Positions 1-8,861 of a stretch of 29,913 nt of DNA are shown piece after piece. The stretch is taken from positions 1 through 29,913 of the forward strand of contig JARLHX010000204.1 in assembly GCA_031292035.1 (NCBI GenBank). The letters run 5' to 3'. The first letter of the stretch is position 1. Every line of letters begins with the position of its first letter. The position numbers and the translations under genes are program-made. The stretch comes from Negativicutes bacterium. GTDB taxonomy: Bacteria; Bacillota_C; Negativicutes; Sporomusales_B; JARLHX01. The notes under the pieces are model-generated. The model made no database searches. It was not told the DNA's origin and was given only the letters and a program-made list of their open reading frames with translations.

Positions 1-1043
1 ATGGTGGACGGCAGCTGTTTGACAAGAGTAGCCTCGGTTTCCGGGGCCTCAGGCACCGGCATTTTTTGCCGCATACACAAAATGTCTCTGATAAACAATT
101 CGGCTGTCAGCAGCGCCGACACCGGATAGCCGGGCAGGCCGACAACAGGTTTGGCCTGACATATACCGAGAATCACCGGTTTACCCGGTTTTATCGCCAC
201 TCCGTGCACCAGTACCTCGCCCATATCGGCCAGTACATCGGCGGTGTAGTCTTCCGTTCCGGCAGAGGTGCCGGCGTTGACAACGACCATGTCATTTACC
301 TGTAAGCTGGCAAATATTGCCCGTTTCAGGGCATTGCTGTCATCTTTGACAATCCCCGAGCGAACCGGTTCGGCGTTCCACTGGGTTACCGCCGCAGCCA
401 GCATATGGGAATTGACATCCAGAATTTTGCCTGGCTTCAGTTCGCCGCAAGTGGCGACAAGCTCGTCACCGGTGGGAATGACGGCGACTTTGGGCCGTTT
501 TACCACTTCGACGTTCTCCACACCTGCCGCCAATAAGGCGGCGATATCCACCGGGGTGATGACATGATGTTCGAGTACAACCAGTTCGTTAGCCACAATA
601 TCTTCACCGACGATGCGCACATGCTGCCATGGCGCGGCCGCCGCGATTATTTCGGCCTTACCTTCGAAAATATGGACATCTTCGATCATGACCACAGCGT
701 TGGTGCCTTCCGGCAGAGCGTCCCCGGTATCCACTAGATAGCAGCAGCCCGGGACAAACGGCTTAGCTTCCGGCAGCAGGGTAAGACGCTTCGGAGCCGT
801 TTCCTGAGCTCCAAAAGTATCCTGAGCCGAAACTGCGATGCCGTCCATGGCCGCGCCATTGTAATGGGGCACCGACTGCCTGGCATAGACCGAGCAGGCG
901 GTCACCCGGCCCAGGGACGCCCCGGCAGGCAGAATTTCCGTCGGAATATTTTCGAAATAGCCGCAGTCGCTTAGCTTTTGCCGCCAAAGCGCCTGGGCCT
1001 GCTGTCGCTCCAGACAATTCAGATAACCCTTGTTACCTTGCAA
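1..1043 (-). CDS. moeA: MoeA-type molybdopterin molybdenumtransferase, C-terminus cut by window edge
   Basis: MoeA inserts molybdate (or tungstate) into adenylylated molybdopterin, the last step of cofactor assembly. Reading from a TTG at 1041-1043, the frame is open for 347 codons to the window edge. That TTG sits 5 nt after a strong AAGGAGGGG. Visible family features are an N-terminal VPHYNGAAMDGIAV segment, VDTGDALPEGTNAVVMIED, and a central MPT-binding-like core with PTGDELV, NAGTSAGTEDYTADVL and KPGKPVILG, then GLPGYPVSAL. The NAGTSAGTEDYT form, rather than the E. coli-type SGGVSVGDYD, is typical of the longer Firmicutes MoeA proteins that carry an extra C-terminal periplasmic-binding-like domain; that part would lie outside the window. 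The gene follows the AOR gene on the same strand, separated by a hairpin. It probably supplies cofactor to that enzyme. Confidence 0.9.
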   Translation of the reverse strand, partial: MQGNKGYLNCLERQQAQALWRQKLSDCGYFENIPTEILPAGASLGRVTACSVYARQSVPHYNGAAMDGIAVSAQDTFGAQETAPKRLTLLPEAKPFVPGCCYLVDTGDALPEGTNAVVMIEDVHIFEGKAEIIAAAAPWQHVRIVGEDIVANELVVLEHHVITPVDIAALLAAGVENVEVVKRPKVAVIPTGDELVATCGELKPGKILDVNSHMLAAAVTQWNAEPVRSGIVKDDSNALKRAIFASLQVNDMVVVNAGTSAGTEDYTADVLADMGEVLVHGVAIKPGKPVILGICQAKPVVGLPGYPVSALLTAELFIRDILCMRQKMPVPEAPETEATLVKQLPST

Positions 1044-1124
1044 ATGATCCCCTCCTTGGGACGGGTTGGGTGATGGGTTTTTCCCTTACTTTATACTATA
1101 GCTTTGTTTGGGCAAGAAAACTAG

Positions 1125-1150
1125 GCCTGGCTGGAAAAATCCAGCCAGGC
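1125..1150 (-). terminator. Hairpin after the AOR gene
   Basis: Perfect 10-bp stem (1125-1134 with 1141-1150) and a 6-nt loop. On the minus strand it is followed by CTAGTTTTCTTG, a weak U-tract. It lies between the AOR stop and moeA, so it probably ends or attenuates the moaA-AOR transcript. Confidence 0.65.
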
Positions 1151-1178
1151 TCGTTCTTCTGGCTTGACAGGAAAAATA

Positions 1179-2918
1179 TCAAAAATTGAAAACCTCGTCG
1201 AGTTCTTCGGGGGTAAGGTCCCAGACAAGATTGTGCGGCGCCAGCGGCTCGTACTCGAAGAACTCGGGCAGACGGTCGTGGGCGTTATTGAAGCCGGCCG
1301 CGATGTTAAAAGCGCGTTCGGTCTTCAGCACGGACTTGCCGAGAGCTGTGACGTCATCGCCGGTCAGAGACAATCCGTGCTGGGCGTTGATCATGTCGAC
1401 CAGCGCGTTGAAACCTTCCGGAACATCCAGGATGGCGAAGGCGATGAAGAGGCAGCAGCCGGTGCTGTCGACGGCGGCGGTAGCAATCTGCAGGTTCCGG
1501 GACAGTTCCACCTGACCCTCTTTTTTGAGGGGATCAACGTAGCCGCCGACTTTGAGGATGTTGGTGGCAACGGCATAACCGGAGGTATGGTCGGCTCCCA
1601 TCGGGGTGGTGGCGTAAGTCACGCCGATACCCTTGACGGCACGGGGGTCGTAGGCCGGAATGGCCTGATCCTTGACCACAGGAACCCGGAACAGGCCGCA
1701 GGCTTTGCCGACAACGGCGGTACCGCTGCCAAGCAGCCGTCCCAGCGGTGTGGGAACGGCTATTTCATTGACGGCTTCCAGCGCTGCCTTGCCGTCGCCC
1801 CATGGCAGCAAGCCACCTGCCATGGCGGTGGCGATGGCGACAGACACCTCGATGCTGTCAACGCCGATATCGTCCATGGCCCGGTCGATGTAGGCGATGT
1901 CGTCCAGGTCCTTGATGCAGGCGTCGGCGCCAAGGGCCCAGATGGTTTCGTACTCAAAGCCGCTGGTGATGTATTTGCCCTTCTTGTCGGGATACCACTG
2001 GGAACAGCGAATGATACAGCCGGCGTGACAGCTGTGGGATACCTTGCCGTCTCCGCCGCGTTCGGTGATCGTGGCGTTCAGGGTTTCGCCGGAGATATTG
2101 TCGTTCCAGTCCATCCGGCCGGTCGTGAAGTTGGCTGTGGGAAGACCGCCGGCTTCGTTCATGATGTTGATAAGTACGTCGGTCCCGTAGGTCGGCAGGC
2201 CTTGCCCGGTGACCGGATGTTCCAGGAGAACCTTGGCGAAGGTTTTTGCCGCCTGTTTGAATTTTTCGGGGTCGGCGATGGTGACGCCGGGAGCGCCGGT
2301 GTCGTCGACAACGATGGCTTTGACCTTCTTGGAGCCCATTACGGCGCCCAGTCCGCCGCGGCCGGCGCTGCGGATGTTGCTTTCGGGATCCTTGATGGAA
2401 ATGTTGGCGGTAGCCAGACGATGGAGACCGGCTGGTCCGGCAATGGCTACGGCTACTTTCGGGCCGTATTTCGCGCTCAGAACTTCGATGGCCTTATAGT
2501 TCCCGCAGGCACCGAGAATCTCGGCCGGAGCTTCGTCGATAGTGACGCCGTTTATGTCGACCTTGAGGACATAAAACTTGTCTTCCTCGGGCATCCCCTC
2601 GACAACCAGTGCTCGGATGCCCATTCTGGCCAGTTTCTGGGAAAACGTTCCGCCGGAGTTTGATTCCTTGATTGTGCCGGTAAGCGGACTCTTTGCGCCT
2701 ACCGACAGGCGACCGGAGTTGGCGGCGGCGCTGCCGGTCAGAAAACCAGGCGCGAAGATCAACTTGTTGTTTTTGCCTAATGGATGGCAGGTGGGCTTCA
2801 CTTCCCCGGCAACGATGCTGGATGTAAGGCCGCGGCCCGCCAAACCTGCGTACTTTTCGGGAACATCGCCGATTGCAACTTTCCTTGTTGTCATGTCCAC
2901 TCGGATAAATTTGTTCAC
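1179..2918 (-). CDS. Aldehyde:ferredoxin oxidoreductase (AOR) family tungsten/molybdenum enzyme
   Basis: AOR-family enzymes are cytoplasmic and oxidise aldehydes to carboxylates with ferredoxin, or run in reverse, using a bis-pterin W (sometimes Mo) cofactor and one [4Fe-4S] cluster. The 579-aa protein has the AOR N-domain (about 1-205, with LTSSIVAGEV, GSAAANSGRLSVGAKSPLTG, RSAGRGGLGAVMGSKKVKA). The cluster ligands appear to be Cys297, Cys301 and Cys305 (SCHAGCIIRC) plus Cys489 in DSTGCC. The spacing is Cx3Cx3C, not the Cx2Cx3C of the Pyrococcus enzyme. It is slightly shorter than the usual ~600 aa. The start is GTG at 2916-2918, with AAGGAGG about 7 nt upstream. It lies 103 bp after moaA with no terminator between, so the two are probably one operon. 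The substrate cannot be told from sequence, and metal choice (W or Mo) is inference. Confidence 0.93.
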   Translation of the reverse strand: MNKFIRVDMTTRKVAIGDVPEKYAGLAGRGLTSSIVAGEVKPTCHPLGKNNKLIFAPGFLTGSAAANSGRLSVGAKSPLTGTIKESNSGGTFSQKLARMGIRALVVEGMPEEDKFYVLKVDINGVTIDEAPAEILGACGNYKAIEVLSAKYGPKVAVAIAGPAGLHRLATANISIKDPESNIRSAGRGGLGAVMGSKKVKAIVVDDTGAPGVTIADPEKFKQAAKTFAKVLLEHPVTGQGLPTYGTDVLINIMNEAGGLPTANFTTGRMDWNDNISGETLNATITERGGDGKVSHSCHAGCIIRCSQWYPDKKGKYITSGFEYETIWALGADACIKDLDDIAYIDRAMDDIGVDSIEVSVAIATAMAGGLLPWGDGKAALEAVNEIAVPTPLGRLLGSGTAVVGKACGLFRVPVVKDQAIPAYDPRAVKGIGVTYATTPMGADHTSGYAVATNILKVGGYVDPLKKEGQVELSRNLQIATAAVDSTGCCLFIAFAILDVPEGFNALVDMINAQHGLSLTGDDVTALGKSVLKTERAFNIAAGFNNAHDRLPEFFEYEPLAPHNLVWDLTPEELDEVFNF

Positions 2919-3021
2919 AAAACTGCCTCCTTATTATTCTGATTTGATTCTGGCGAGAATTCGATGCTGCAAGGTCAACTGTAAACTCTTGGGATTGTTA
3001 TTCTGGCGGCGCAGTCCAAGT

Positions 3022-4008
3022 TCAACCGCCGATTTGGGACATGCCGCGCCCCAGTTGTGCCCGGTGCGACGCGCTGACATAGTGGCGGTCCGGCTTTCTT
3101 CTGATCGCTTCGGAAAATAGTTCGCTGATGGTTCTGTCGCTGGCCCCTCTTCGCAGGGCAGTCCTGATATCAAATTCCTGATCGGACAGCAGGCAGGGTT
3201 TGATTTTACCGTCGGCAGTGAGCCGGATACGGCTGCAGCCCTGGCAAAAGGGATCGGAAATCGGTGAGATGAAACCGAAGACCCCCGGGGTCCCCGGCAG
3301 ACCGAAATATTGAGCCGGCCCATTGCCCCGCATGGTTTTGACCGGCTGCAGGCTGCCGTGCCCCGTTTTGCTGATGACTTTTTTGATCGTCGCCGCACTA
3401 AAACCCGGTCTGACGTCGCTCTGGCCGACAGGCATACACTCGATAAACCGTACAGCGATGGGATGCTCCTTCACAAGCGAAACAAAGTAAAGTACATCTT
3501 CCTCGCCGCAGGCCTCGGTTATAACAACATTCAGCTTGACCGGGGCCAGTCCGGCCTCTAGCGCCGCCTCAACAGCCGCCAGGGTCTCGGCTAGTTCGCC
3601 GCCGCCGGTAATGGCTGCGAAGCGCTGCGGATCGACGGTATCTACGCTGATGTTGACCCGGTTGAGTCCTGCCGCTTTGAGCTGACGGGCCATGCCGCCA
3701 AGGAGACTTCCGTTGGTAGTCATGGCCAGGTCGCTGACAAGTCCGGTGGCCCTGATACTGCTGATAAAATCCGTCAGCCCGTCCCTTACCAGTGGTTCAC
3801 CCCCGGTGATTCGGACTTTGCTGACTCCCTGACGCCCCAGTATCGTGATCACCCGCAACAGTTCCGCATAAGACAGTATTTCGGAATCGGGCAGTGAACC
3901 GATCCCTTCCGGCGGAAGGCAGTAACTGCAGCGAAAATTACAGCGGTCGGTAACTGAAATTCGCAGATAATCAATCAAACGGCCATAACCATCCCTCATC
4001 CTGCTCAT
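3022..4008 (-). CDS. moaA: GTP 3',8-cyclase MoaA (radical SAM)
   Basis: MoaA converts GTP to 3',8-cyclo-7,8-dihydro-GTP, the first step of molybdopterin synthesis. The 328-aa protein has the N-terminal radical-SAM cluster CNFRCSYC (Cys23, 27, 30), ITGGEPLVR for SAM binding, and the C-terminal cluster CQGC followed after 13 residues by C (CQGCSRIRLTADGKIKPC). It ends in the conserved double-glycine tail (MSQIGG). Full length for the family. The first ATG (4006-4008) touches an AGGA. A second ATG three codons in is also possible, and the choice barely changes the protein. A sigma-54 promoter lies 65-80 bp upstream and the AOR gene follows, so moaA seems to be made together with the enzyme that uses the pterin. 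Confidence 0.96.
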   Translation of the reverse strand: MSRMRDGYGRLIDYLRISVTDRCNFRCSYCLPPEGIGSLPDSEILSYAELLRVITILGRQGVSKVRITGGEPLVRDGLTDFISSIRATGLVSDLAMTTNGSLLGGMARQLKAAGLNRVNISVDTVDPQRFAAITGGGELAETLAAVEAALEAGLAPVKLNVVITEACGEEDVLYFVSLVKEHPIAVRFIECMPVGQSDVRPGFSAATIKKVISKTGHGSLQPVKTMRGNGPAQYFGLPGTPGVFGFISPISDPFCQGCSRIRLTADGKIKPCLLSDQEFDIRTALRRGASDRTISELFSEAIRRKPDRHYVSASHRAQLGRGMSQIGG

Positions 4009-4072
4009 TCCTGTCTGCTTTGATTTTGCTTAAACTGCGACAATTAATAGTTCCAATATTGCATTATCTATC

Positions 4073-4088
4073 GCAAAAACTATGCCAA
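4073..4088 (-). promoter_or_regulatory. Sigma-54 (-24/-12) promoter for moaA-AOR
   Basis: The minus strand reads TTGGCATAGTTTTTGC. The -24 GG and -12 GC are separated by exactly 10 nt, and both boxes match TTGGCA/TTGC. The expected transcription start is near 4061, about 53 nt upstream of the moaA ATG. The next gene upstream encodes a sigma-54 activator, which makes the assignment coherent. Confidence 0.78.
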
Positions 4089-4106
4089 TACCCGGGAGAA
4101 CGGAAA

Positions 4107-4141
4107 AAGGCCGTCCCCCGCAGGTTTTCGGGGACGGCCTT
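4107..4141 (-). terminator. Terminator of the sigma-54 activator gene
   Basis: Perfect 12-bp stem (4107-4118 with 4130-4141) with an 11-nt loop. A-runs on the plus strand at both ends give a U-tract on either strand. On the minus strand it separates the activator gene from the moaA promoter. Confidence 0.85.
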
Positions 4142-4173
4142 AAAAAATACGTTTCAGCAATGTGTCACATCGT

Positions 4174-4212
4174 TGTCATATTACTGTTCGCTTTCGATAC
4201 AATAATATGACA
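4174..4212. promoter_or_regulatory. Candidate enhancer (UAS) for the sigma-54 activator
   Basis: Perfect inverted repeat TGTCATATTA (4174-4183) and TAATATGACA (4203-4212) with a 19-nt spacer. Relative to the predicted moaA start (about 4061) it lies at roughly -113 to -151, the usual distance for bacterial enhancer-binding proteins. It is outside the coding sequence and upstream of the terminator. Binding by the neighbouring activator is inference. Confidence 0.5.
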
Positions 4213-4229
4213 TGTTTGAACACCGCCTA

Positions 4230-6239
4230 TCAGTTTTCAATTGAGTATAGACGCATTTTCCGATAGAGAGTATTGCGCGAAATGCCCAGTTCCCGTGCTA
4301 CCATACTGATGTTTCCGCCGTATTTGGACAGAGTCAGTAAGATTCGCTGCCGTTCCGCCTCTCCCAGCTGTTGCCGCCACTGTTCCCGTCCCAAGCCGGG
4401 TCGCAGCGTCTGGGACAGGAGCGGCTGCAGAGGCTGCTGCTGCGGCTTTGCCTGTAAATGAATTTCGGCGGGAAGCTGAGCGATGGTGATGACCCGGGAT
4501 TCGGTCAGGCTTACAGCCCGCTCGACCATATTCTGCAGTTCGCGAACATTGCCTGGCCAGTGATACTGCTCCAGACAGGCAAGGACTTCCGGCTCCACTT
4601 CGTAGCTGCAGCCCCGGTCACGGCCCAGTTTATCGAGAAATTGTCTGAACAGCAACGAGATATCCTTTACGCGGTTTCTCAGGGGCGGGAGGCTGATGGA
4701 AATCACATTTAACCGGTAGTATAGGTCCTGGCGGAAGGTGCCTTTTTCAACCTCCTGCAGCAAGTTCTTATTGGTAGCGCAGATAATCCGGACATTAACA
4801 GGTATTACTTTGTCGCTGCCAATACGGGTAACTTGCTTTTCCTGTAAAACCCGCAGCAGAGCGATCTGCTGGTCCAGCGGCATGTCGCCGATCTCATCGA
4901 GAAAGAGGGTGCCGCCTGAAGCCAGTTCAAATTTACCTGGTTTACCGCCCCGTTTGGCACCTGTAAAAGCGCCTTCAACATAGCCGAACAGCTCACTGCC
5001 GATCAGTTCCCGCGGTATGACGCCGCAGTTCAGGGCCAGAAAAGGGCCGTTGCGTTGTTCGCTCTTATTGTGGATGGCTTGGGCGAAAATTTCCTTGCCT
5101 GTGCCGCTTTCTCCCCTAAGGAGAATATTGGAGGATGTCGTCGCCGCCAGCGAGGCTACCCGGATCGTTTCCAGTGTTTCGTCGCTTTCACCGACAATAT
5201 CGCTGAACTGCAAGGTTGCGTAGTAGCCGCTGAAGCGATTCACCAGGTTCTGGATCTGTTTGATGGGACGCAGGACGATAACCCCGCCGATAACTTTTCC
5301 CTGGCTGTCTGTCAACGGTTCACCGGATACCAGGCAGTGTACGGTGCTTTTTTTCATATCCACCATCAGTTCGACATCTTCATACCGTTCCTGGGCCCTG
5401 AGCATTCGCCAAGTCAGGGTTGCTCTGCCGCCGAACAGCTTGTCGATGGACATTCCGATGGCTTCCTGCTCCGTACGGTTAAGTATTTTTTTGGCAGCGG
5501 GGTTCAGTTGGTTCACCATGCCGCAGTCGTCGATCATAAGAACCCCGTCCGACATGGTGTTGAAGATGTTGGTCAGACGGTGATTGGTCAGGGCCAGTTC
5601 CTGGTTCTTACGGCGAAGATCGAGCTGGGCCGTGATCGCCTCGGCAGCGGCGACAACCATCCCCAAAGTGTGGAGATGGGACATGTACGACGCCCCGGAC
5701 ATATCAAGTATGCCGACTACCCGGCCGTGGCTGTCGACAATGGGCGCGGCGGAGCAGGTCAAAGAGTGGTGTTTTTGGCAGTAATGCTCGGCCCCGGAAA
5801 CCTGGACAGGACCCTTTATGACAAGGGCCGTGCCGATGGCGTTGGTCCCGGCCTCCTCCTCCCGCCAGTTGGCACCAAGAAAGAAATCGTTGGTCATCGG
5901 GTTGTTCAATGTATCTTCATCGCCGAACATTTCCATGATATAGCCGCGCTCGTCGGTCAAAACGACCACGAAACCCGATCCTTGAACGAATTGATATAAA
6001 TTGGTCATGAAGGGTTTGGCAACAGTTACAAGCTCCTGGTTTTCGAACAAGGTTTGCAAAAAAGCCTGCTCGTCCAGTTTTGTGTGGACGGTATTGTCAT
6101 AGGGATTGACACCCAGCCGATGGCAGCGGGACCAGGATTCAAGGATTTGGGGGCGGAGAACGGCAGCCGGGCTTTTGCCGGCGATATAATTTTTCCAGTT
6201 TGGCAGAATATGATCTTGATACCCACCGGTCGCAGCCAT
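4230..6239 (-). CDS. AcoR-type sigma-54-dependent transcriptional activator (GAF-PAS-AAA+-Fis)
   Basis: Enhancer-binding protein that hydrolyses ATP to open sigma-54 promoters. With the start at the ATG 6237-6239 the protein has 669 aa. This start is chosen because AAGGAGGGG precedes it by 5 nt; the frame stays open for 34 further codons upstream without a ribosome site. Domains: AcoR-like N-terminal segment with GAF (about 65-205), PAS (about 215-320), AAA+ with Walker A GESGTGKE (376-383), sigma-54 contact loop GAFTGA (423-428), Walker B DEIGD (448-452), and a Fis-type HTH (about 641-666, GGNISMVARELGISRNTLYRK). It has no receiver domain, so the signal is probably a ligand of the GAF or PAS domain. 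It lies between a histidine-kinase gene and a sigma-54-driven moaA-AOR unit, which is its likely target. An aldehyde or related small molecule as the ligand is a guess. Confidence 0.93.
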   Translation of the reverse strand: MAATGGYQDHILPNWKNYIAGKSPAAVLRPQILESWSRCHRLGVNPYDNTVHTKLDEQAFLQTLFENQELVTVAKPFMTNLYQFVQGSGFVVVLTDERGYIMEMFGDEDTLNNPMTNDFFLGANWREEEAGTNAIGTALVIKGPVQVSGAEHYCQKHHSLTCSAAPIVDSHGRVVGILDMSGASYMSHLHTLGMVVAAAEAITAQLDLRRKNQELALTNHRLTNIFNTMSDGVLMIDDCGMVNQLNPAAKKILNRTEQEAIGMSIDKLFGGRATLTWRMLRAQERYEDVELMVDMKKSTVHCLVSGEPLTDSQGKVIGGVIVLRPIKQIQNLVNRFSGYYATLQFSDIVGESDETLETIRVASLAATTSSNILLRGESGTGKEIFAQAIHNKSEQRNGPFLALNCGVIPRELIGSELFGYVEGAFTGAKRGGKPGKFELASGGTLFLDEIGDMPLDQQIALLRVLQEKQVTRIGSDKVIPVNVRIICATNKNLLQEVEKGTFRQDLYYRLNVISISLPPLRNRVKDISLLFRQFLDKLGRDRGCSYEVEPEVLACLEQYHWPGNVRELQNMVERAVSLTESRVITIAQLPAEIHLQAKPQQQPLQPLLSQTLRPGLGREQWRQQLGEAERQRILLTLSKYGGNISMVARELGISRNTLYRKMRLYSIEN

Positions 6240-6375
6240 AACAACCCCTCCTTGTGTTCCTAAATGAGATTCGTCATGCCGGCTGTTACACCTGCCGGTC
6301 TGCGGTAATTTCAAAAATGCGGGGGAACTGACGACAGGCACTTGGGGAGCTTTCGATGGAAAACAAAGGCGATTT

Positions 6376-8574
6376 CTATGCTATCTTAAAATAAACATCG
6401 AAGGTCGTCCCTTGCGGCGAGGTCTTGGTATCGATCCTGGCTCCGTGACGCTCAGCGATACGAAAACAGACCGCCAGTCCCAGTCCGGTCCCATTTTCCT
6501 TGGTCGTAAAAAAGGGTGTCCCAAGTTTATCCATGGCTTCCTGGGGTATTCCCTTCCCATTGTCGCTAACACGAAGGACTACCTTGCCGCTTTCCACAAA
6601 GGTTGCGATGGTCAGCTTTCCGCCGCGCTGCATGGCTTCAAAACCGTTTCGGGTAAGGTTCAGGATCAATTGACGGATTTCCTTTTCATCCATGAAAAAG
6701 TCAAGAACCTCGTCCATCTCGACCAGCAACTGGTGGCCGGTGTGGAAGGCTTCGGCCTGCAGGAGCGGCAGCAGCGCGCTGATGACCTTGTTGAGGTTGT
6801 AGATTTTCTGTTCTACGGCCTTGTTTTTGGCAACCGCCAGAAACTCGCTGATAATGCTGTTTGCCCGGTCCAGTTCCTCAATCATCAGTGTTATGGGGTC
6901 ACTATATTCGGCAAAAGCACTGTTGAGGGCAAATCGCTGCAGGTAGCCGCGTACTGTGGTCATGGGGTTCCGGACTTCATGACCGATTCCAGCCGCCATT
7001 TCACCGATGATATTGAGCCGGTCCAGGCGGGCGATCTCTGCCTCATACTTTTTATGTTCAGTAATATCGTGATTAATTTCCAGAATCGACACAGGGTTGC
7101 CTTGAACATCTCTATTCAGCGTCTGGTGGCTCTTGACAAGGATTTGCCTGCCGTCTTTCCGGGTATACGTCAATTCGCCTTCCCAGCGTCCCTCGGTCAA
7201 AAGGCTATTCAATATAGCCTCTGCCGATACGGGAAACTGTGTTTTGAGCAGGCTGTGGGTTACCTGTCCGACGGCTTCATCAGCCAGCCAGCCGTAGCCT
7301 AACTCAGCGCCTCGATTCCAGTAAAGGATTCTGCAATTCATATCGATTGCTACGATATAGTCGCGAGCCATGTCCAGCATCCGGGCCTGGGAGCGAACAT
7401 GTTCCTCCACTTTTGCCCGTTCCAGGATTTCTTCTCGCAGTGTCTTGGTGCTATCTTGCAGTTCTTGTGTCCGTTGGTTGACGATGTCTTCAAGTTCGGC
7501 ATTGAGTTGATGAAGCGCTTTTTGCGCCGCCTGCATATCCCGGGTTCTATCATCAACCTTATTTTCCAGGTCGGCGCTGTGCTCTCGCTGTTTTTCAAAC
7601 CGATCGGCCAGCAGACAGCAAATGAACATTATGAACAGGCTGAGAAGCAGCGCTCCGAAAAGGAAATCATACTTGCGCTTTTCAAAGTCGGCCAGAGCTG
7701 CCGTTGTTGCCTTGCCGATAGCGAAAGCCAGGGGATAATCCGGCATGGTGCGATAACTGATCACCCGTTCAATTCCATCTACGGTGGCTTTTGCTATATA
7801 GGTGCCGCTGGAGTTGCTTTGGATCATTTGCCACAGCGTGCTATTGGTAAGGTTCTGGACGACCTCGAAATCGGTGCCGGATTGGCGGACCCGCACAATG
7901 CCGTCCAGACCTATCAGGGTAATCATCTGGTCCTTGCCAAGATTCATTTCTTGGTAGAACTCCAGAAGATAATCCAGCTTTAAACCAATATATACAATCC
8001 CGCCGAACGATCCGTCCGGATTGTTGATTCTGCGGGTCAGGGGAATGACTTTCGACCCGTCTATCCTGCTGATAATCGGTCTGTCAATATATAGCTCCTG
8101 GCTGTCACGGTCGCGATGAACCTGGAAGTACGTTCGATCGGAGCGCTTTTCCCCTACTGCCTTGAGAATATAAGATGCGGTTACGATCCCCTCTTCGTCG
8201 TAAACAGCGACTTGGCGGCGGGAGGAATCGTCTGCCGCGTTCAGGGCACTGGCTATGAAAGCCGGATTGGAAGTACCGCCCTGTTCATAGGAGTGCTTCA
8301 TATAACGCAAGTCTTTATCGGCTTCCGAGAGGATCCTGCGGACATTTTCTTCAAATGCGATAGCCAGATTCATTGCTTCGCGGGAGGTTTCGTTAATTGT
8401 CCTGTCGTAATCATATTCGATTTGCTGCCAGACAAACAGCCATAGACCGGCGATCAAAAAAATTCCGAGCAAAAATATTAATTGCGAATGAGTTAAAAAT
8501 GTTCTGCGCATTTTTAGTTGTTGCTGAGTCACATGCTCGTCAACAACGTTGGTTTGCACCATTTTTCCGAACAT
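6376..8574 (-). CDS. Membrane sensor histidine kinase (dCache-PAS-HisKA-HATPase)
   Basis: 732-aa kinase. Order: TM1 (about 31-50), extracytoplasmic dCache-like sensor (about 55-300), TM2 (about 305-323), coiled coil (about 330-395), PAS (about 395-510), HisKA with phospho-acceptor His532 in GHEVRNP, and HATPase with DNGKG (671-675), TPFFTTK and GTGLGL (695-700). All catalytic boxes look intact. The ATG at 8572-8574 follows GGAGGGG by 7 nt. No receiver-domain protein is encoded in the window, so its partner is elsewhere. The next gene on the strand is the sigma-54 activator after 136 bp. The sensor half is a close relative of that of the PP2C fusion at 23223-25772. Confidence 0.93.
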   Translation of the reverse strand: MFGKMVQTNVVDEHVTQQQLKMRRTFLTHSQLIFLLGIFLIAGLWLFVWQQIEYDYDRTINETSREAMNLAIAFEENVRRILSEADKDLRYMKHSYEQGGTSNPAFIASALNAADDSSRRQVAVYDEEGIVTASYILKAVGEKRSDRTYFQVHRDRDSQELYIDRPIISRIDGSKVIPLTRRINNPDGSFGGIVYIGLKLDYLLEFYQEMNLGKDQMITLIGLDGIVRVRQSGTDFEVVQNLTNSTLWQMIQSNSSGTYIAKATVDGIERVISYRTMPDYPLAFAIGKATTAALADFEKRKYDFLFGALLLSLFIMFICCLLADRFEKQREHSADLENKVDDRTRDMQAAQKALHQLNAELEDIVNQRTQELQDSTKTLREEILERAKVEEHVRSQARMLDMARDYIVAIDMNCRILYWNRGAELGYGWLADEAVGQVTHSLLKTQFPVSAEAILNSLLTEGRWEGELTYTRKDGRQILVKSHQTLNRDVQGNPVSILEINHDITEHKKYEAEIARLDRLNIIGEMAAGIGHEVRNPMTTVRGYLQRFALNSAFAEYSDPITLMIEELDRANSIISEFLAVAKNKAVEQKIYNLNKVISALLPLLQAEAFHTGHQLLVEMDEVLDFFMDEKEIRQLILNLTRNGFEAMQRGGKLTIATFVESGKVVLRVSDNGKGIPQEAMDKLGTPFFTTKENGTGLGLAVCFRIAERHGARIDTKTSPQGTTFDVYFKIA

Positions 8575-8861
8575 AGTATATCCCCTCCGCGAAAAAACAC
8601 ATATTTTTAATTATTTGCGAAATTATTCCATAAACCTTTTTTTCCCAACACAGATCGACATAATTTTCATAAATTACTTTATTCTCAACAAGATATATGC
8701 CTGTCCGGGAAGACTTTCGCATCACTGTATGCCTTTAGGCTATTTAAGTATTTGCCGGCAATTCACGATGTAATAATTTGGGAAAGGTTTCGGCCCATAA
8801 TTTTGAAACGAACAAGTTGGGTCCAGGTTCGTGAATTTGGAAGTGATGAAAAATAGTTAAA
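8575..8861. other. Divergent intergenic region with a short inverted repeat
   Basis: AT-rich region between the divergent histidine-kinase and GGDEF/HD-GYP genes, so it should hold two promoters. I see a 6-bp inverted repeat ACGAAC (8808-8813) and GTTCGT (8827-8832) just before the plus-strand gene, and a small GCCT/AGGC hairpin near 8730. No promoter is clear enough to mark. Confidence 0.4.

Noticed and set aside
1164..2663. 499-codon plus-strand open frame
   Set aside because: It lies antisense to the AOR gene, has no ribosome site, and its protein is low-complexity Gly/Asp/Val-rich without a family. It is a codon-bias shadow.
5055..5999. 314-codon plus-strand open frame
   Set aside because: Antisense to the PAS, GAF and Walker A regions of the sigma-54 activator. 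A shadow.
8778..8797. GG-N10-GC spacing resembling a sigma-54 promoter before the GGDEF/HD-GYP gene
   Set aside because: It lacks the TGGCAC and TTGC context of the -24 and -12 boxes, so the spacing match is probably chance.
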